Shown: positions 55,904 through 64,000 of the stretch, piece after piece | Layout of the letters: each line of letters opens with the position of its first letter | How positions within the stretch are numbered: the stretch's first letter is position 1 | From: Leclercia sp. S52 | GTDB lineage: Bacteria; Pseudomonadota; Gammaproteobacteria; Enterobacterales; Enterobacteriaceae | Length of the DNA: 64,000 nucleotides | Direction: 5' to 3' | Assembly: GCF_039727615.1 (NCBI RefSeq) | Contig: NZ_CP152474.1 | Span: 496,001 to 560,000, forward strand | Notes under the pieces: model-generated | What the model saw: only the letters and a program-made list of their open reading frames with translations | Database searches by the model: none | Told to the model about the DNA's origin: nothing | Made by a program: the position numbers and the translations under genes

Positions 55904-56126
55904 TAGGGGCTGTGTGTAGCCATCGCGGATGCCTATGGTAGCAGATATGCTAGGTGTCAAAGATAGACGCTAGACACTAGGCAGTGCTTTCGGCTGGACT
56001 ATTTCGTTGTATCAGCAATTAACATAGCAAAGAAGTTACTCAAAAATGAGCAACTCATTATCCCAAACATGACAATTTTTTATTATGATACGCATTATTC
56101 ATTTTTGCAGTAGTACAGGAATATCG

Positions 56127-57787
56127 ATGAAGCCAGAGGAATCAGTTCGTCAAAAAGTAATCAAAAAACTTGAAGCTGCTGGTTGGTCTCATGACCGCCT
56201 TCGCTGGAAGCCAGAGTGGCCAATCCCGGCAACCCCACATGACTTATCAAAACGAGAAAAAGGTCAAAAATACAACATAGCGGGTTCCGCTGATCTTGTT
56301 GCTTTCGCTGACAATAGTGGGGCATCGCATGCTTTACAGGTAATTTTCGAATTTAAAGCCCCTCATCTTGATTCTGGTCGCGAGCAATTAATGCGTTACC
56401 TGTCGATGGAGCCAATGGCAAAATTAGGTTTCTGGACTAACGGCAGTGCAAGTTTGGCGATATATAAGCGACACGTAAACGATTGGTTGTTTGTTGAAGG
56501 TGCTCCTCTTCCGCAACCAGATGATGATTTAACTAGACCCCCCCGAACAACCTCTGACATGGAACACGCTTCAGCTTCCCACAGATGTTCAACTCAGCGC
56601 AGCGTTACGTCGCTTGGTTGCTACCGTCGTGGTTCAAGACTCTAGATCAACTAGACGCGAAGATCAGCTTCGTGAATTGCTTCATGTTATGCTTGTAAAG
56701 CTTGATAATGATGCGCATTTTTCATTACGTAAGCATGCTGATGAGCCAGTGCGGTTTCGTATTTATGGAGATGAGCAAACAAAAATCATAAAAACTGCTG
56801 AGCAAATTCGTAAGCAGTTCAAGGATTATTATGCACGGCAGCAGAACCGAGTTTTTAGTCAAGATGATCGAGATGAACTTCAATTAACCGATGAAACATT
56901 ATATCGAGTTGTTGCAGAACTCAGTCCTTATCGAGTTCTTGGCGATGACATGGAGGTTTTGTCCAAAGCATTTCAGATCTTTCGAGCTAGTGCCCTCAAA
57001 TCCGGCGAGGGTCAGTTCCTAACGCCTCAACGCGTTATCAGACCCTGCATAATGGCCCTCGAAATTACTTCTTTAGATTCAGTAATAGACCCTGCATGTG
57101 GCACTGGCGGCTTTTTACATGAGGCATTACGTCAAGTTAAAGAACATGAATTTCCTGATGAGTCAGAAAGTTATCACATCGTTAAATACGCAAATGACAA
57201 CCTCTATGGTGTCGATATGGACAATATCGGTGTTAAATTAACAAAAGCATTAATGATAGCGTTCCGCGACGGCTCAACGCATGTTCTGCAAGGCGATTCA
57301 ATACGTGTTCATAATTGGAAAAGCCAATTTCCACGTCTACATGAAGAAATTGGAAGTAATCAAACTTCCGATAAAGTCGCTCGTAAATTTAGTGTTGTCG
57401 TCACGAATCCCCCCCTTTGGTGAAAAGCTTAAGGTATCAGCCGCTGATGCTCGCTTAGGCCGTTATACTATCTCACGGGCCGCCGCTGAGGGAAAAAAAC
57501 AGAGTATGTTGATTTAGAAATTGGGCTTATATTCCTAGAGCATGCATATCGCTTGCTGCAAATAGGGGGGGCGAGTAGGAATTATCCTCCCTGAAACTTA
57601 TTTTTTCTCCTTTAGTTATCGCTGGTTATCTAATTGGCTTGAAAATCGATTTAAACTAAGGGGTATGGTGAATATCCCCATGGAGGCATTCGAAGAATTT
57701 TGCCGGGCAAAGACTAACTTCTACATATTTGAAAAGATCGCTGAGGTTGATAGCGACACTTTACAAATCGAGGATAACGACAAGTGA
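56127..57787 (+). CDS. Fused nuclease-N6-adenine methyltransferase of a Type IIB/IIG-like R-M system, with frameshifts
   Basis: Starts at MKPEESVRQKVIKKLEAAGW after AGGA. An N-terminal HsdR_N-like PD-(D/E)xK nuclease shows Asp56 (GSADLV), Glu75 and Lys77 (FEFK) and QxxxY (Gln87, Tyr91). Gamma-type DNA methylase motifs follow: DPACGTGGF at about 321 and TNPPFG at about 428. The reading changes frame at C7 56538-56544, C7 57409-57415, A7 57493-57499 and G7 57565-57571; correcting all four gives about 552 residues with unbroken homology-like sequence. The downstream gene starts at an overlapping GTGA. It has no helicase domain. AT-rich, hence acquired. Confidence 0.75.
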
Positions 57788-58816
57788 TACATAAGCCATC
57801 ATGGTTCCGTGAAAATGAGGTAATGGTTTCTACCGCTCCTACGTGCGGCCTCACAAAAGGTGGTCGCCTTCTTCCATTAGTTGATAGAAAAACAGGTAAA
57901 CGTGTACAAGTTTTGGATTCAGAGACTGGAGAACTGATTGATGCCATTGACGACCAGCTTAAAACCGATATGGAAGCATTGCGTGACGGTAAGCTGACTC
58001 CAACTCTTCGATTTGTTGCTCAAAATGATGTTTCGATGCGCATCGCTGTCCCCACTTATTTTGATCGGAGATTTGATGATGCGTTCGATGCAGCCATGTC
58101 AACTCATCGTTTCAGTTCATTTACATCAATGACAATAGGAAAGTTGATTGAAAAGGAAATACTCACCGTAAGGAATGGGCACGGCTCACCGACTCAGAGC
58201 GTGCGAGTTGGGACTGTGCCATATATAAAGGTAAGCGATTTACGGGCGGGATTGGTTAATATAAATCCTACAAATCGTGTCCCCCCTTGCAGTCGCTGAA
58301 GGTTTTTGGAAGGGTAAAATATCAGGTCTTCAGGCGTGGGATCTTATCTGCCCGGAACGTACATCTAAAAATATCGGCGATTTTTGTATGCTGATGCCAG
58401 GGCAGGAGCAGGTTGTTACTACAAAGGAAGTAATTGTTATTCGACCAGGTGAAAACGCGAATTTTGATGCATTCTATTTAATGTGGGCGATGTCATTAAA
58501 TATTGTTCGAGACCAGTGGCGTCGAGTCATTTTCATGCAAACAAATAGAGAAGATGTAGGTGAGCGATATTTTGACATTCGCGTGCCGATTCCAAAGGAT
58601 CGAGTGCATGCCGATGAAATATCCAAGCCATTTAAAGACTATTATGAGGGGTTGGCACAGGCTAGAGATGGATTCCGCAAGTATTTGGACCAATCTTCCG
58701 AGCATCACTTTTTCTTGGGTACCGCTTCAGACACTGCTGAGAGCGAAGATGCAATAGAAGAAGATAATGCCTTTAGTGACTCTCCAGACAACATTCAGAA
58801 TTCTGTGTCACGTTAA
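57784..58816 (+). CDS. DNA-specificity subunit of the R-M system, with one frameshift
   Basis: Starts with GTG overlapping the methylase stop (GTGA). The N-terminal half is a linker and the first recognition region. The frame breaks at a C6 run (58281-58286) after NINPTNRV and resumes LAVAEGFWKGKISGLQAWDLI. The C-terminal half (QVVTTKEVIVIRPGENANFDAFYLMWAM ... YFDIRVPIPKD ... GLAQARDGFRKYL) has the Type I S-like layout of a recognition domain ending in a helix. Corrected length is about 343 residues, close to the S-type subunit of BcgI as I recall it. Confidence 0.7.
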
Positions 58817-59421
58817 AAGATAATGTTATAAATAATGTGTCATTCCAATAACATAAAGGTAAAAAGGAATGGCACTTGTACCATCTCTTCGATTGACATG
58901 TGAGATAGTGAAACTGCGAACTACTTGTAAGCGGCCTGCAAAACCGTGGCGTTGAAGGTATCCCAATCCACTGCATGGATGGGCTGTCTGTTCTTCCGGA
59001 GGCTATATGCAGCATTTATCTGCAGACATAAGAGCATTTATGGTATGGCTGCCTGGAATCCGATATAATGTATAGGATTAAAAGAAACGGCAGAAATGGT
59101 TCTGTATAAACTGGAGGCGAGTTGAGAGCAGTTTAAGAAGTCGTTCACAAAAGTGATTTGCCCAATGAAAACAATCTAATGAATATACCTTGTCTGAGAA
59201 TGATTAATGCATAGTAGAAATGGGCTATGCATATCCAGAGCTTGAATTTGACATTGTCGCAGGTAACCATTTTTTTTCGGGATGGCCGAGTAATGTGATG
59301 ACGCTGTAGCATTTTTAATGCTCTTGGATTATTACTGAAAAGGGATGAGGGACTGTCAGAAAACAGTCCCTCATTAGAAAAACAAAAACTCTGCGGAGCG
59401 TCCACCACTCATTTTTGCTTT
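58817..59421. other. AT-rich gap with no assignable gene
   Basis: No reading frame here looks real on either strand. It lies between the specificity gene and the IS256-type remnant, and is probably decayed mobile DNA. The only clear structure is the inverted repeat at 59345. Confidence 0.6.
59345..59374. terminator. Hairpin, terminator or element end
   Basis: ATGAGGGACTGT and ACAGTCCCTCAT form a perfect 12-bp stem with a 6-base loop. Moderately A-rich DNA follows. It could end transcripts or be part of the neighbouring insertion-sequence remnant. Confidence 0.6.
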
Positions 59422-59796
59422 TCAGAATGTGGAGTATACGTTAATTTTAACGTAATCGACAAGCTTGGTTCCGTTCAAGTAACAATCTTTACAACACATA
59501 CAGTTCAGGAAAATGGTAAATAGAGATCTCGCTAGTAATTTTGTGTAACTTTTACCTAACTCTTTTTCGCCTTCGATACTGATCAGGAGCGCTAGTAAGA
59601 CGGCCCTATTTATTACGCTGCCATTCTCACAAACTTTAACGACGTCGGTAACTTTTGGAGTCAGTGTGGTTGAGACATCGGAGTCGTAAATTTCTTTGAA
59701 TGTTGAGCCGATTTTACGCTTAGACATGCCTTTGGCGTATAGCGAGAGAGTTTGACTGACCATCTGCGTAATACGCATATGATTTTTCTTAATCAA
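59422..59796 (-). pseudogene. IS256-family transposase remnant
   Basis: The N-terminal part (MRITQMVSQTLSLYAKGMSKRKIGSTFKEIYDSDVS...KVTD) matches Mutator/IS256-type transposases. Then DVVKVCENGSVINRAVLLALLISIEGEKELG corresponds to the region around the first catalytic Asp, but the stretch carrying it has been lost. The rest is unrelated (MCCKDCYLNGT...). Most of the protein, including the later DDE residues, is missing. Confidence 0.8.
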
Positions 59797-59885
59797 CTAG
59801 GTTCTAAGGTATTTTCACGGCCATGCGATGTGATAATTTGATCCCATAGACATCGCATAGTAAACATCAGATCAGGCTTAACTTG

Positions 59886-59968
59886 CGCGTAATTTGCCCG
59901 GCGGCGCTGCGCTTGCACGGGCCTACAAACGGAAGTAGGCCGGGTAAGCGCAGCGCCACCCGGCAACA
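59886..59968. repeat. REP/BIME repeat after the hydrolase gene
   Basis: GCCCGGCGGCGCTGCGCTTGCACGGGCC, spacer, GTAGGCCGGGTAAGCGCAGCGCCACCCGGC: paired REP units of the family also seen at 4649, 7231 and 44205. They lie just after the intact hydrolase stop, so this side of the insert also carries chromosome-type sequence. Confidence 0.85.
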
Positions 59969-59978
59969 AACCTAACCC

Positions 59979-60800
59979 TTACAGCGACTTCACAAACGTC
60001 AGCAGATCTTCGTTCAGCTGGTCCTGATGGGTCAGCGCAAAGCCGTGCGGCGCATTGTCATACACCTTCAGTTCCGCCTTGCTAATCAGCTCCGCCGCCA
60101 CTTTACCGGTGGTTTCGAACGGCACGATCTGGTCGTTGCTGCCGTGGATCACCAGCGTCGGGACGTCGACTTTCGCCATATCCGGGCGGAAGTCGGTTTC
60201 GGCAAAGGCGGTCACGCAGTCGAGGGTGCCTTTCAGCGATGCCAGCAGAGCGATGTTCAGGGTCTGGGTCAGCCCGCCTTCAGACACTTTTTGCCCGGCG
60301 TTGAGGCCGTAGAACGGGGTGGCGAAGTCGCTGATGAACTGAGCGCGATCTTTCAGCAACCCGTCACGAATGCCGGCGAAAACAGACTGATCCACGCCCT
60401 GCGGATAAGAGTCGGATTTGCCAAAGATTGGCGTTACCGCACCCAGCAGCGCCAGACCGGCTACGCGATCGGTGCCGTAGGTGCCGATATAACGGCTCAC
60501 GTCGCCGCCGCCCATCGAGAAGCCCACCAGCGTCACGTCGCGCAGATCGAGCGCGGTGATAAGATCGTTGATGTCGGAGGCAAAGGTGTCGTAGTCATAG
60601 CCATTCCACGGCTGATCCGAACGGCCAAAGCCGCGGCGGTCGAAGGCGATGGCGCGGAAACCGCGCTCAGCCAGGTAGTTCAGCTGGCTGTCCCACATGT
60701 CGGCATCCAGCGGCCAGCCGTGGCTGAACAGCACCGGTTTACCCGCACCCCAGTCTTTGTAGTAAATCTGAGTGCCATCTTTCGCTTTAATCGTCGCCAT
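59979..60800 (-). CDS. Alpha/beta hydrolase, non-heme chloroperoxidase type
   Basis: A 273-residue alpha/beta-fold esterase or perhydrolase. The nucleophile Ser is in VGFSMGGGDVSRY, the acid Asp in IHGSNDQIVPF, and His in APHGFALTH; the oxyanion HGWPLDADMW and FDRRGFGRSDQP motifs are present. This triad family is often called chloroperoxidase, but its natural role is unknown. It is the first gene on this strand next to the exporter. Its last 146 bp are duplicated at 55758. Confidence 0.93.
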   Translation of the reverse strand: MATIKAKDGTQIYYKDWGAGKPVLFSHGWPLDADMWDSQLNYLAERGFRAIAFDRRGFGRSDQPWNGYDYDTFASDINDLITALDLRDVTLVGFSMGGGDVSRYIGTYGTDRVAGLALLGAVTPIFGKSDSYPQGVDQSVFAGIRDGLLKDRAQFISDFATPFYGLNAGQKVSEGGLTQTLNIALLASLKGTLDCVTAFAETDFRPDMAKVDVPTLVIHGSNDQIVPFETTGKVAAELISKAELKVYDNAPHGFALTHQDQLNEDLLTFVKSL

Positions 60801-60830
60801 AGTCTCTTCCTCAAAGTGTTGTTTTAGGTT

Positions 60831-62443
60831 TTAAACCGGCGCCACCAGATAGCGGGTCGCCGGGGGTGCATCGCCCTGATGGAAAGCCAGCACGCGGCTT
60901 TGCAGCAGGTGGTCATTCATGGTGTGGCGCTCCTGCAGGCGCAGGTGTTCCACCCAGGATCCCATCAGGAAAGTCTCGACAAAGAGACCCGGCTGGTCGA
61001 TATCTTCATACACCGCCCAGCTGATGGCACCCGCGCGGCGGCGCACCCGGCGCAGCTCGTGGACCGCCTGCAGGAAATCGCTTACCGCTTCAGGATCAAT
61101 AACATACTCGCAGGAGACCAGCACCGGGCCGCGCTCGTTGGGGATGCTCTCCCGCGCGTCGTCGGCAATCAGGCCGCTGGTATCGAGGTTCAGGTTGGGA
61201 TCTTTCTCCAGCTTCCAGCGCAGCACCGTAGCGCTGGCCAGCAGCATCCCAATCGTCGCCACGCAGAGTGAGGTGGCGGTGTTCACGTGCGAGGCTATCT
61301 GTCCCCAGAGGGCGCTGCCCGCGGTCATCGAGCCGAAAAAGACCGTCAGATAGACCGCCAGCGCCCGGGCTTTTACCCAGCGTGCGGCGCTGCGCTGCGC
61401 CCCGAGGTTGAGGGTCGAGAGCACCGCGATCCACGCAAAGCCGGTGAAGAACTCAAACAGGTTCAGCAGCCAGAAGTGGCGCACAAAGGCCAGAGCCAGC
61501 ATGGTGATAGCGAAGACCAGGCTCGCCGCCACCATCAGCCGGTCGGCGTTCAGGCGCTGGCGCAGACGCGGCAGCAGTACCGCCCCGGCAATCGCCCCCA
61601 GCCCGATACAGGCCAGCATGATGCCGTACCCCGCCGGGCCGAGGCCCAGCTCCCGACGCGCCACCAGCGGCAGCAATGCCCAGCCTGCGCTGGCGAAGAC
61701 GAAGAACGCCACGGTGCGAATTAACACGTTACGCAGCACCGGTGCGGCATGCACGTAGCGCACCCCGGTGCGCACCGCCGAGAAGAAGTGCTCCGGCGGC
61801 AGGCGCTGCACCGAGGCGGCAGGCTTCCAGCGCCACAGCACCCAGGCCACGCCCAGCACCGACAGGGCGTTGAGCAGGAACACCATCCAGGGTCCGGCCA
61901 GCGAGAGTAAAAAAGCCCCCCCAGCGCCGGGCCGATGGCGCGACTGATGTTGACCCCCAGCGAGTTGAGCGCCACCGCCGGGCCCAGCTCCGCCTTGCTC
62001 ACCAGATCCGGCACCACCGCCTGGAACGGCGGCGAGCTCATGGCGCTGCCGACGCTCAGCAGAAAGGCCGCGGCCAGCAGCACCGTCGGCGTGACCTGCC
62101 CGGTAAAGGAGAGGATCGCCAGCCCCGCTGCGGCAATAAACATCCACAGCTGGGAGAAGAGCAGGTACTTACGCCGGTCGACGATATCCGCCATCACCCC
62201 GGAAGGCAGGGCGAAGAGGAACATCGGCAGGCTGCTGGCCGCCTGCACCAGGGCGATATCCAGCGGATCGGCGCTGAGGGTCAGCATGCTCCAGTTGACC
62301 CCCACGTCGCTCATCCACGAGCCAACGTTGGAGACCACCGTGGCGATCCACAGCATGCGGAACACCCGCTGGTGCAGCGGCTGCCAGGTGGACATCGTTG
62401 GGGCAGGCGGATGCTCCACGTGCGCGTCGGTGATCTGGGTCAT
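60831..62443 (-). CDS. MFS exporter with C-terminal extension, one frameshift
   Basis: An Enterobactin-exporter-type (DUF894/MFS_3) transporter, probably an efflux pump. It starts at MTQITDAHVEHPP. The first part has RMLWIATVVSNVGSWMSDVGVNW and VVPDLVSKAELGPAVALNSLGVNISRAIGPALGG. The frame changes at a C7 run (61916-61922), and the second part continues AFLLSLAGPWMVFLLNALSVLG to the end. About 537 residues in all. The last 120 residues (VLVSCEYVIDPEAVSDFLQAVHELRRVRRR) form a soluble monooxygenase-like dimeric ab-barrel domain. Its start overlaps the doxX stop. Confidence 0.85.
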
Positions 62444-62853
62444 GCGAATCTCTCCGTGGCGCGCGAACGGACCCGCCACGCGCCGGGGCCGGTGATGGCC
62501 AGCGTGGTGAAGATAATCAGCAGCAGCCAGCCAAACTGGCCTTCGGCAATTGACCAGCCCGGATGCACCACCAGCATCGCCACCAGCAGCACGGCGATGA
62601 TCGGCACGCAGGCCAGCCGGGTCGCCACGCCGAACAGGATCAGGATCGGGCAGATCACCTCGGCGACGATCGCCGGGATCAGGCTGAAGTACGGCCCGAA
62701 GCCAAAGGGATCTTCGATCCGCGTCAGTTCTTCGCTGAAATGCATGATCTTCGGCAGGCCGTGCACGTAGAGCAGCAGCAGGCTGCCGGCGATCCGCAGG
62801 AAGAACAGCCCCAGGTCAATCCGGGGCAGGTTAGGTTGGGTTGAGTTCATCAT
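62440..62853 (-). CDS. DoxX-family membrane protein
   Basis: About 137 residues with four membrane helices (LFFLRIAGSLLLLYVHGLPKIM, SLIPAIVAEVICPILILFGVATR, IIAVLLVAMLVVHPG, WLLLIIFTTLAIT). The LPKIMHF and EVICPILILFG segments fit the DoxX/YphA group, linked to redox or thiol balance. It is flanked on both sides by genes overlapping or touching it, so it is part of the amidohydrolase-doxX-exporter operon. Confidence 0.85.
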   Translation of the reverse strand: MMNSTQPNLPRIDLGLFFLRIAGSLLLLYVHGLPKIMHFSEELTRIEDPFGFGPYFSLIPAIVAEVICPILILFGVATRLACVPIIAVLLVAMLVVHPGWSIAEGQFGWLLLIIFTTLAITGPGAWRVRSRATERFA

Positions 62854-62855
62854 GA

Positions 62856-64000
62856 TCAGAACGCGAAGCAGCTGCAGCCCAGCGCTCCCCAGAAGGCGTT
62901 ATCGTCGGCCACCGGCATCTCTGCCGTACGGGCAAAATCGTGTGCGTGGTTGTGCACCCCGCACGGGCCGCTGCAGTGGTGCACGGCCTGCATCCCCACG
63001 CGGGCAGCCTGTGGTGGCGCGCTGCGGTAATGACCCGGCACTTTGACCACCGGCGACCACTCCGGCAGGACCGGGATGGCAGGCGGCGCCAGCGGGCCGA
63101 AGCTGCCTGCGGCGTAAACGATGTTGCCATCCACCACCGTCAGCACCGATTCGATGCCTTTAATTTCCTCTTCCGGCACGCGGAAGAAGTCTTTGCTCAG
63201 TACCGCGAGATCCGCGAGCTGGCCCTTTTTGATCTGGCCTTTCTGGCTCTGCTCGTTGGAGAACCACGCGCTGCCCTGGGTCCAGAGCATCAGGGCGGTG
63301 TCGCGATCCAGACGGGCGCTGTGATCGTACATCTGCATCCCGCCCACGGTGCGGCCGGAGACCAGCCAGTAGAGCGCGGTCCACGGGTTGTAGCTCGCCA
63401 CGCGGGTGGCGTCGGTGCCCAGACCCACCGGCACGCCGGTTTCGAGCATGCGGGTGACCGGCGGGGTGTGGCGCACCGCTTCCATCCCGTAACGCTCGGC
63501 GAAGTACTCGCCCTGGAAGGCCATGCGGTGCTGCACGGCGATGCCGCCGCCCAGGGCCTTGATGCGGTCGATGTTGCGCTGGGTGACGGTCTCGGCGTGG
63601 TCAAAGAACCAGTGCAGGCCGTTGAACGGAATGTCGCGGTTGACCTTCTCAAAGACGTCCAGCATCCGGCTGATGGACTCATCGTAGGTGGCGTGGAGGC
63701 GGAACGGCCAGCGGTGCTCGACCAGATGGCGCACCACGCGCTCCAGCTCGTCCTCCATGCCGGGGGCCAGATCCGGGCGCGGCTCAAGGAAATCCTCGAA
63801 GTCGGCGGCGGAAAACACCAGCATTTCGCCCGCGCCGTTATGGCGGAAGAAGTCGGTGCCCTGGCCCGGCTTGAGCATGTCGGTCCACTTCTCGAAATCT
63901 TCCAGCTCGTGGCCGGGGCGTTGGGTAAACAGGTTGTAGGCGATGCGGATCGTCATCTGCTTTTTGTCGTGCAGCTCGGCAATCACCTCGTAGTCTTCCG
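62856..64000 (-). CDS. YtcJ-like amidohydrolase, C-terminal part
   Basis: The last 376 or more residues of a long amidohydrolase-3 enzyme; the start lies past the right edge. Visible are WPFRLHATYDESISRMLDVFE, WFFDHAETVTQRNIDRIKALGGGIAVQHRM and LGTDATRVASYNPWTALYWLVSGRT, with metal- and substrate-site His and Asp residues, and the C-terminal beta-sandwich (KGQLADLAVLSKDF). The end (CGVHNHAHDFARTAEM) is His/Cys-rich. The substrate is unknown. It ends 3 bp before doxX begins. Confidence 0.85.
   Translation of the reverse strand, partial: EDYEVIAELHDKKQMTIRIAYNLFTQRPGHELEDFEKWTDMLKPGQGTDFFRHNGAGEMLVFSAADFEDFLEPRPDLAPGMEDELERVVRHLVEHRWPFRLHATYDESISRMLDVFEKVNRDIPFNGLHWFFDHAETVTQRNIDRIKALGGGIAVQHRMAFQGEYFAERYGMEAVRHTPPVTRMLETGVPVGLGTDATRVASYNPWTALYWLVSGRTVGGMQMYDHSARLDRDTALMLWTQGSAWFSNEQSQKGQIKKGQLADLAVLSKDFFRVPEEEIKGIESVLTVVDGNIVYAAGSFGPLAPPAIPVLPEWSPVVKVPGHYRSAPPQAARVGMQAVHHCSGPCGVHNHAHDFARTAEMPVADDNAFWGALGCSCFAF

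Noticed and set aside
55928..55980. Recombinase-site-like inverted repeat (CTAGGTGTC...GACACTAGG) at the left edge of the R-M insert
   Set aside because: The arms differ by one inserted base and no matching copy is visible at the right edge, so it was not called as an attachment site.
51492..58286. Phase variation through poly-G/poly-C tracts, for example in the R-M genes
   Set aside because: The same kind of one-base shift occurs in housekeeping-type genes such as gabT, lhgO and patD, and tracts of 6-8 bases are short for slipped-strand switching. Sequencing error explains all cases together.
58773..59015. Minus-strand ORF after the specificity gene
   Set aside because: Overlaps the end of the real gene, has no ribosome-binding site or recognisable pattern, and looks like a chance frame.

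Overview
The window is chromosomal DNA from an enterobacterium other than Escherichia coli. Most of it is GC-rich. The backbone (treB-treR-mgtL-mgtA, ridA-pyrIB-pyrL, tabA, argI, rraB, miaE, leuX) has close E. coli/Salmonella counterparts. miaE, the chitin genes and a chromosomal fosA-type gene point towards the Enterobacter/Leclercia/Lelliottia group; the genus is an inference.

Layout. 1-4.7 kb: trehalose PTS start, TreR, and the PhoP-controlled mgtL-mgtA magnesium transport unit. 4.8-8.9 kb: a convergent chitin pair (GH20 hexosaminidase and GbpA-type LPMO). 9.0-11.7 kb: ridA, pyrI, pyrB with the pyrL attenuator, tabA. 11.9-18.8 kb: a xylonate/xyloside cluster matching E. coli yagEFGH plus xynR. 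19.1-22.9 kb: a small unknown gene, argI with two ARG boxes, rraB, miaE, an unknown membrane-anchored protein and tRNA-Leu(CAA) leuX. 23.0-34.3 kb: the leuX island. It starts with a dead P4-type integrase cut by an IS3-family element, followed by mostly unknown cargo: an HNH nuclease/methyltransferase pair, a ParB-fold protein, a membrane protein with six DnaJ-like zinc motifs, a SymE-type gene with a possible antisense RNA, DUF1493 and DUF1176 proteins, and ccdAB. 34.3-43.4 kb: glutarate/GABA catabolism (glaR, gabT, gabD, lhgO, glaH), divergent from a permease and patD. 43.5-46.2 kb: a second toxin-antitoxin pair and two complementary broken copies of fosA around two low-GC unknown genes. 46.2-49.9 kb: LacI regulator, GH5-like glycosidase and GPH sugar transporter. 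50.1-55.6 kb: a sugar-acid operon (MHS transporter, enolase-superfamily dehydratase, DapA-family aldolase, DgoK, DgoA) with an IclR regulator. 55.76-60.8 kb: a 4 kb insert with a two-gene restriction-modification system, lying between a partial and a complete copy of the 3' end of an alpha/beta hydrolase gene. 60.8-64 kb: MFS exporter, DoxX protein and a partial amidohydrolase.

Pathways. The patD, gabT and gabD products take gamma-aminobutyraldehyde to succinate. GlaH and LhgO take glutarate to 2-oxoglutarate. YagF and YagE take xylonate to pyruvate and an aldehyde, supplied by YagG and YagH. The 50-55 kb operon looks like a DeLey-Doudoroff-type route with both a direct and a phosphorylated aldol branch.

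Caution. Nine or ten genes are broken by single-base shifts, almost all in G or C runs of 6-8 bases, including core metabolic genes. This is best read as systematic homopolymer error. I annotate those genes as whole and flag each shift. The leuX integrase, the fosA copies, the hydrolase fragment and the IS256 remnant are degenerate for other, more convincing reasons.
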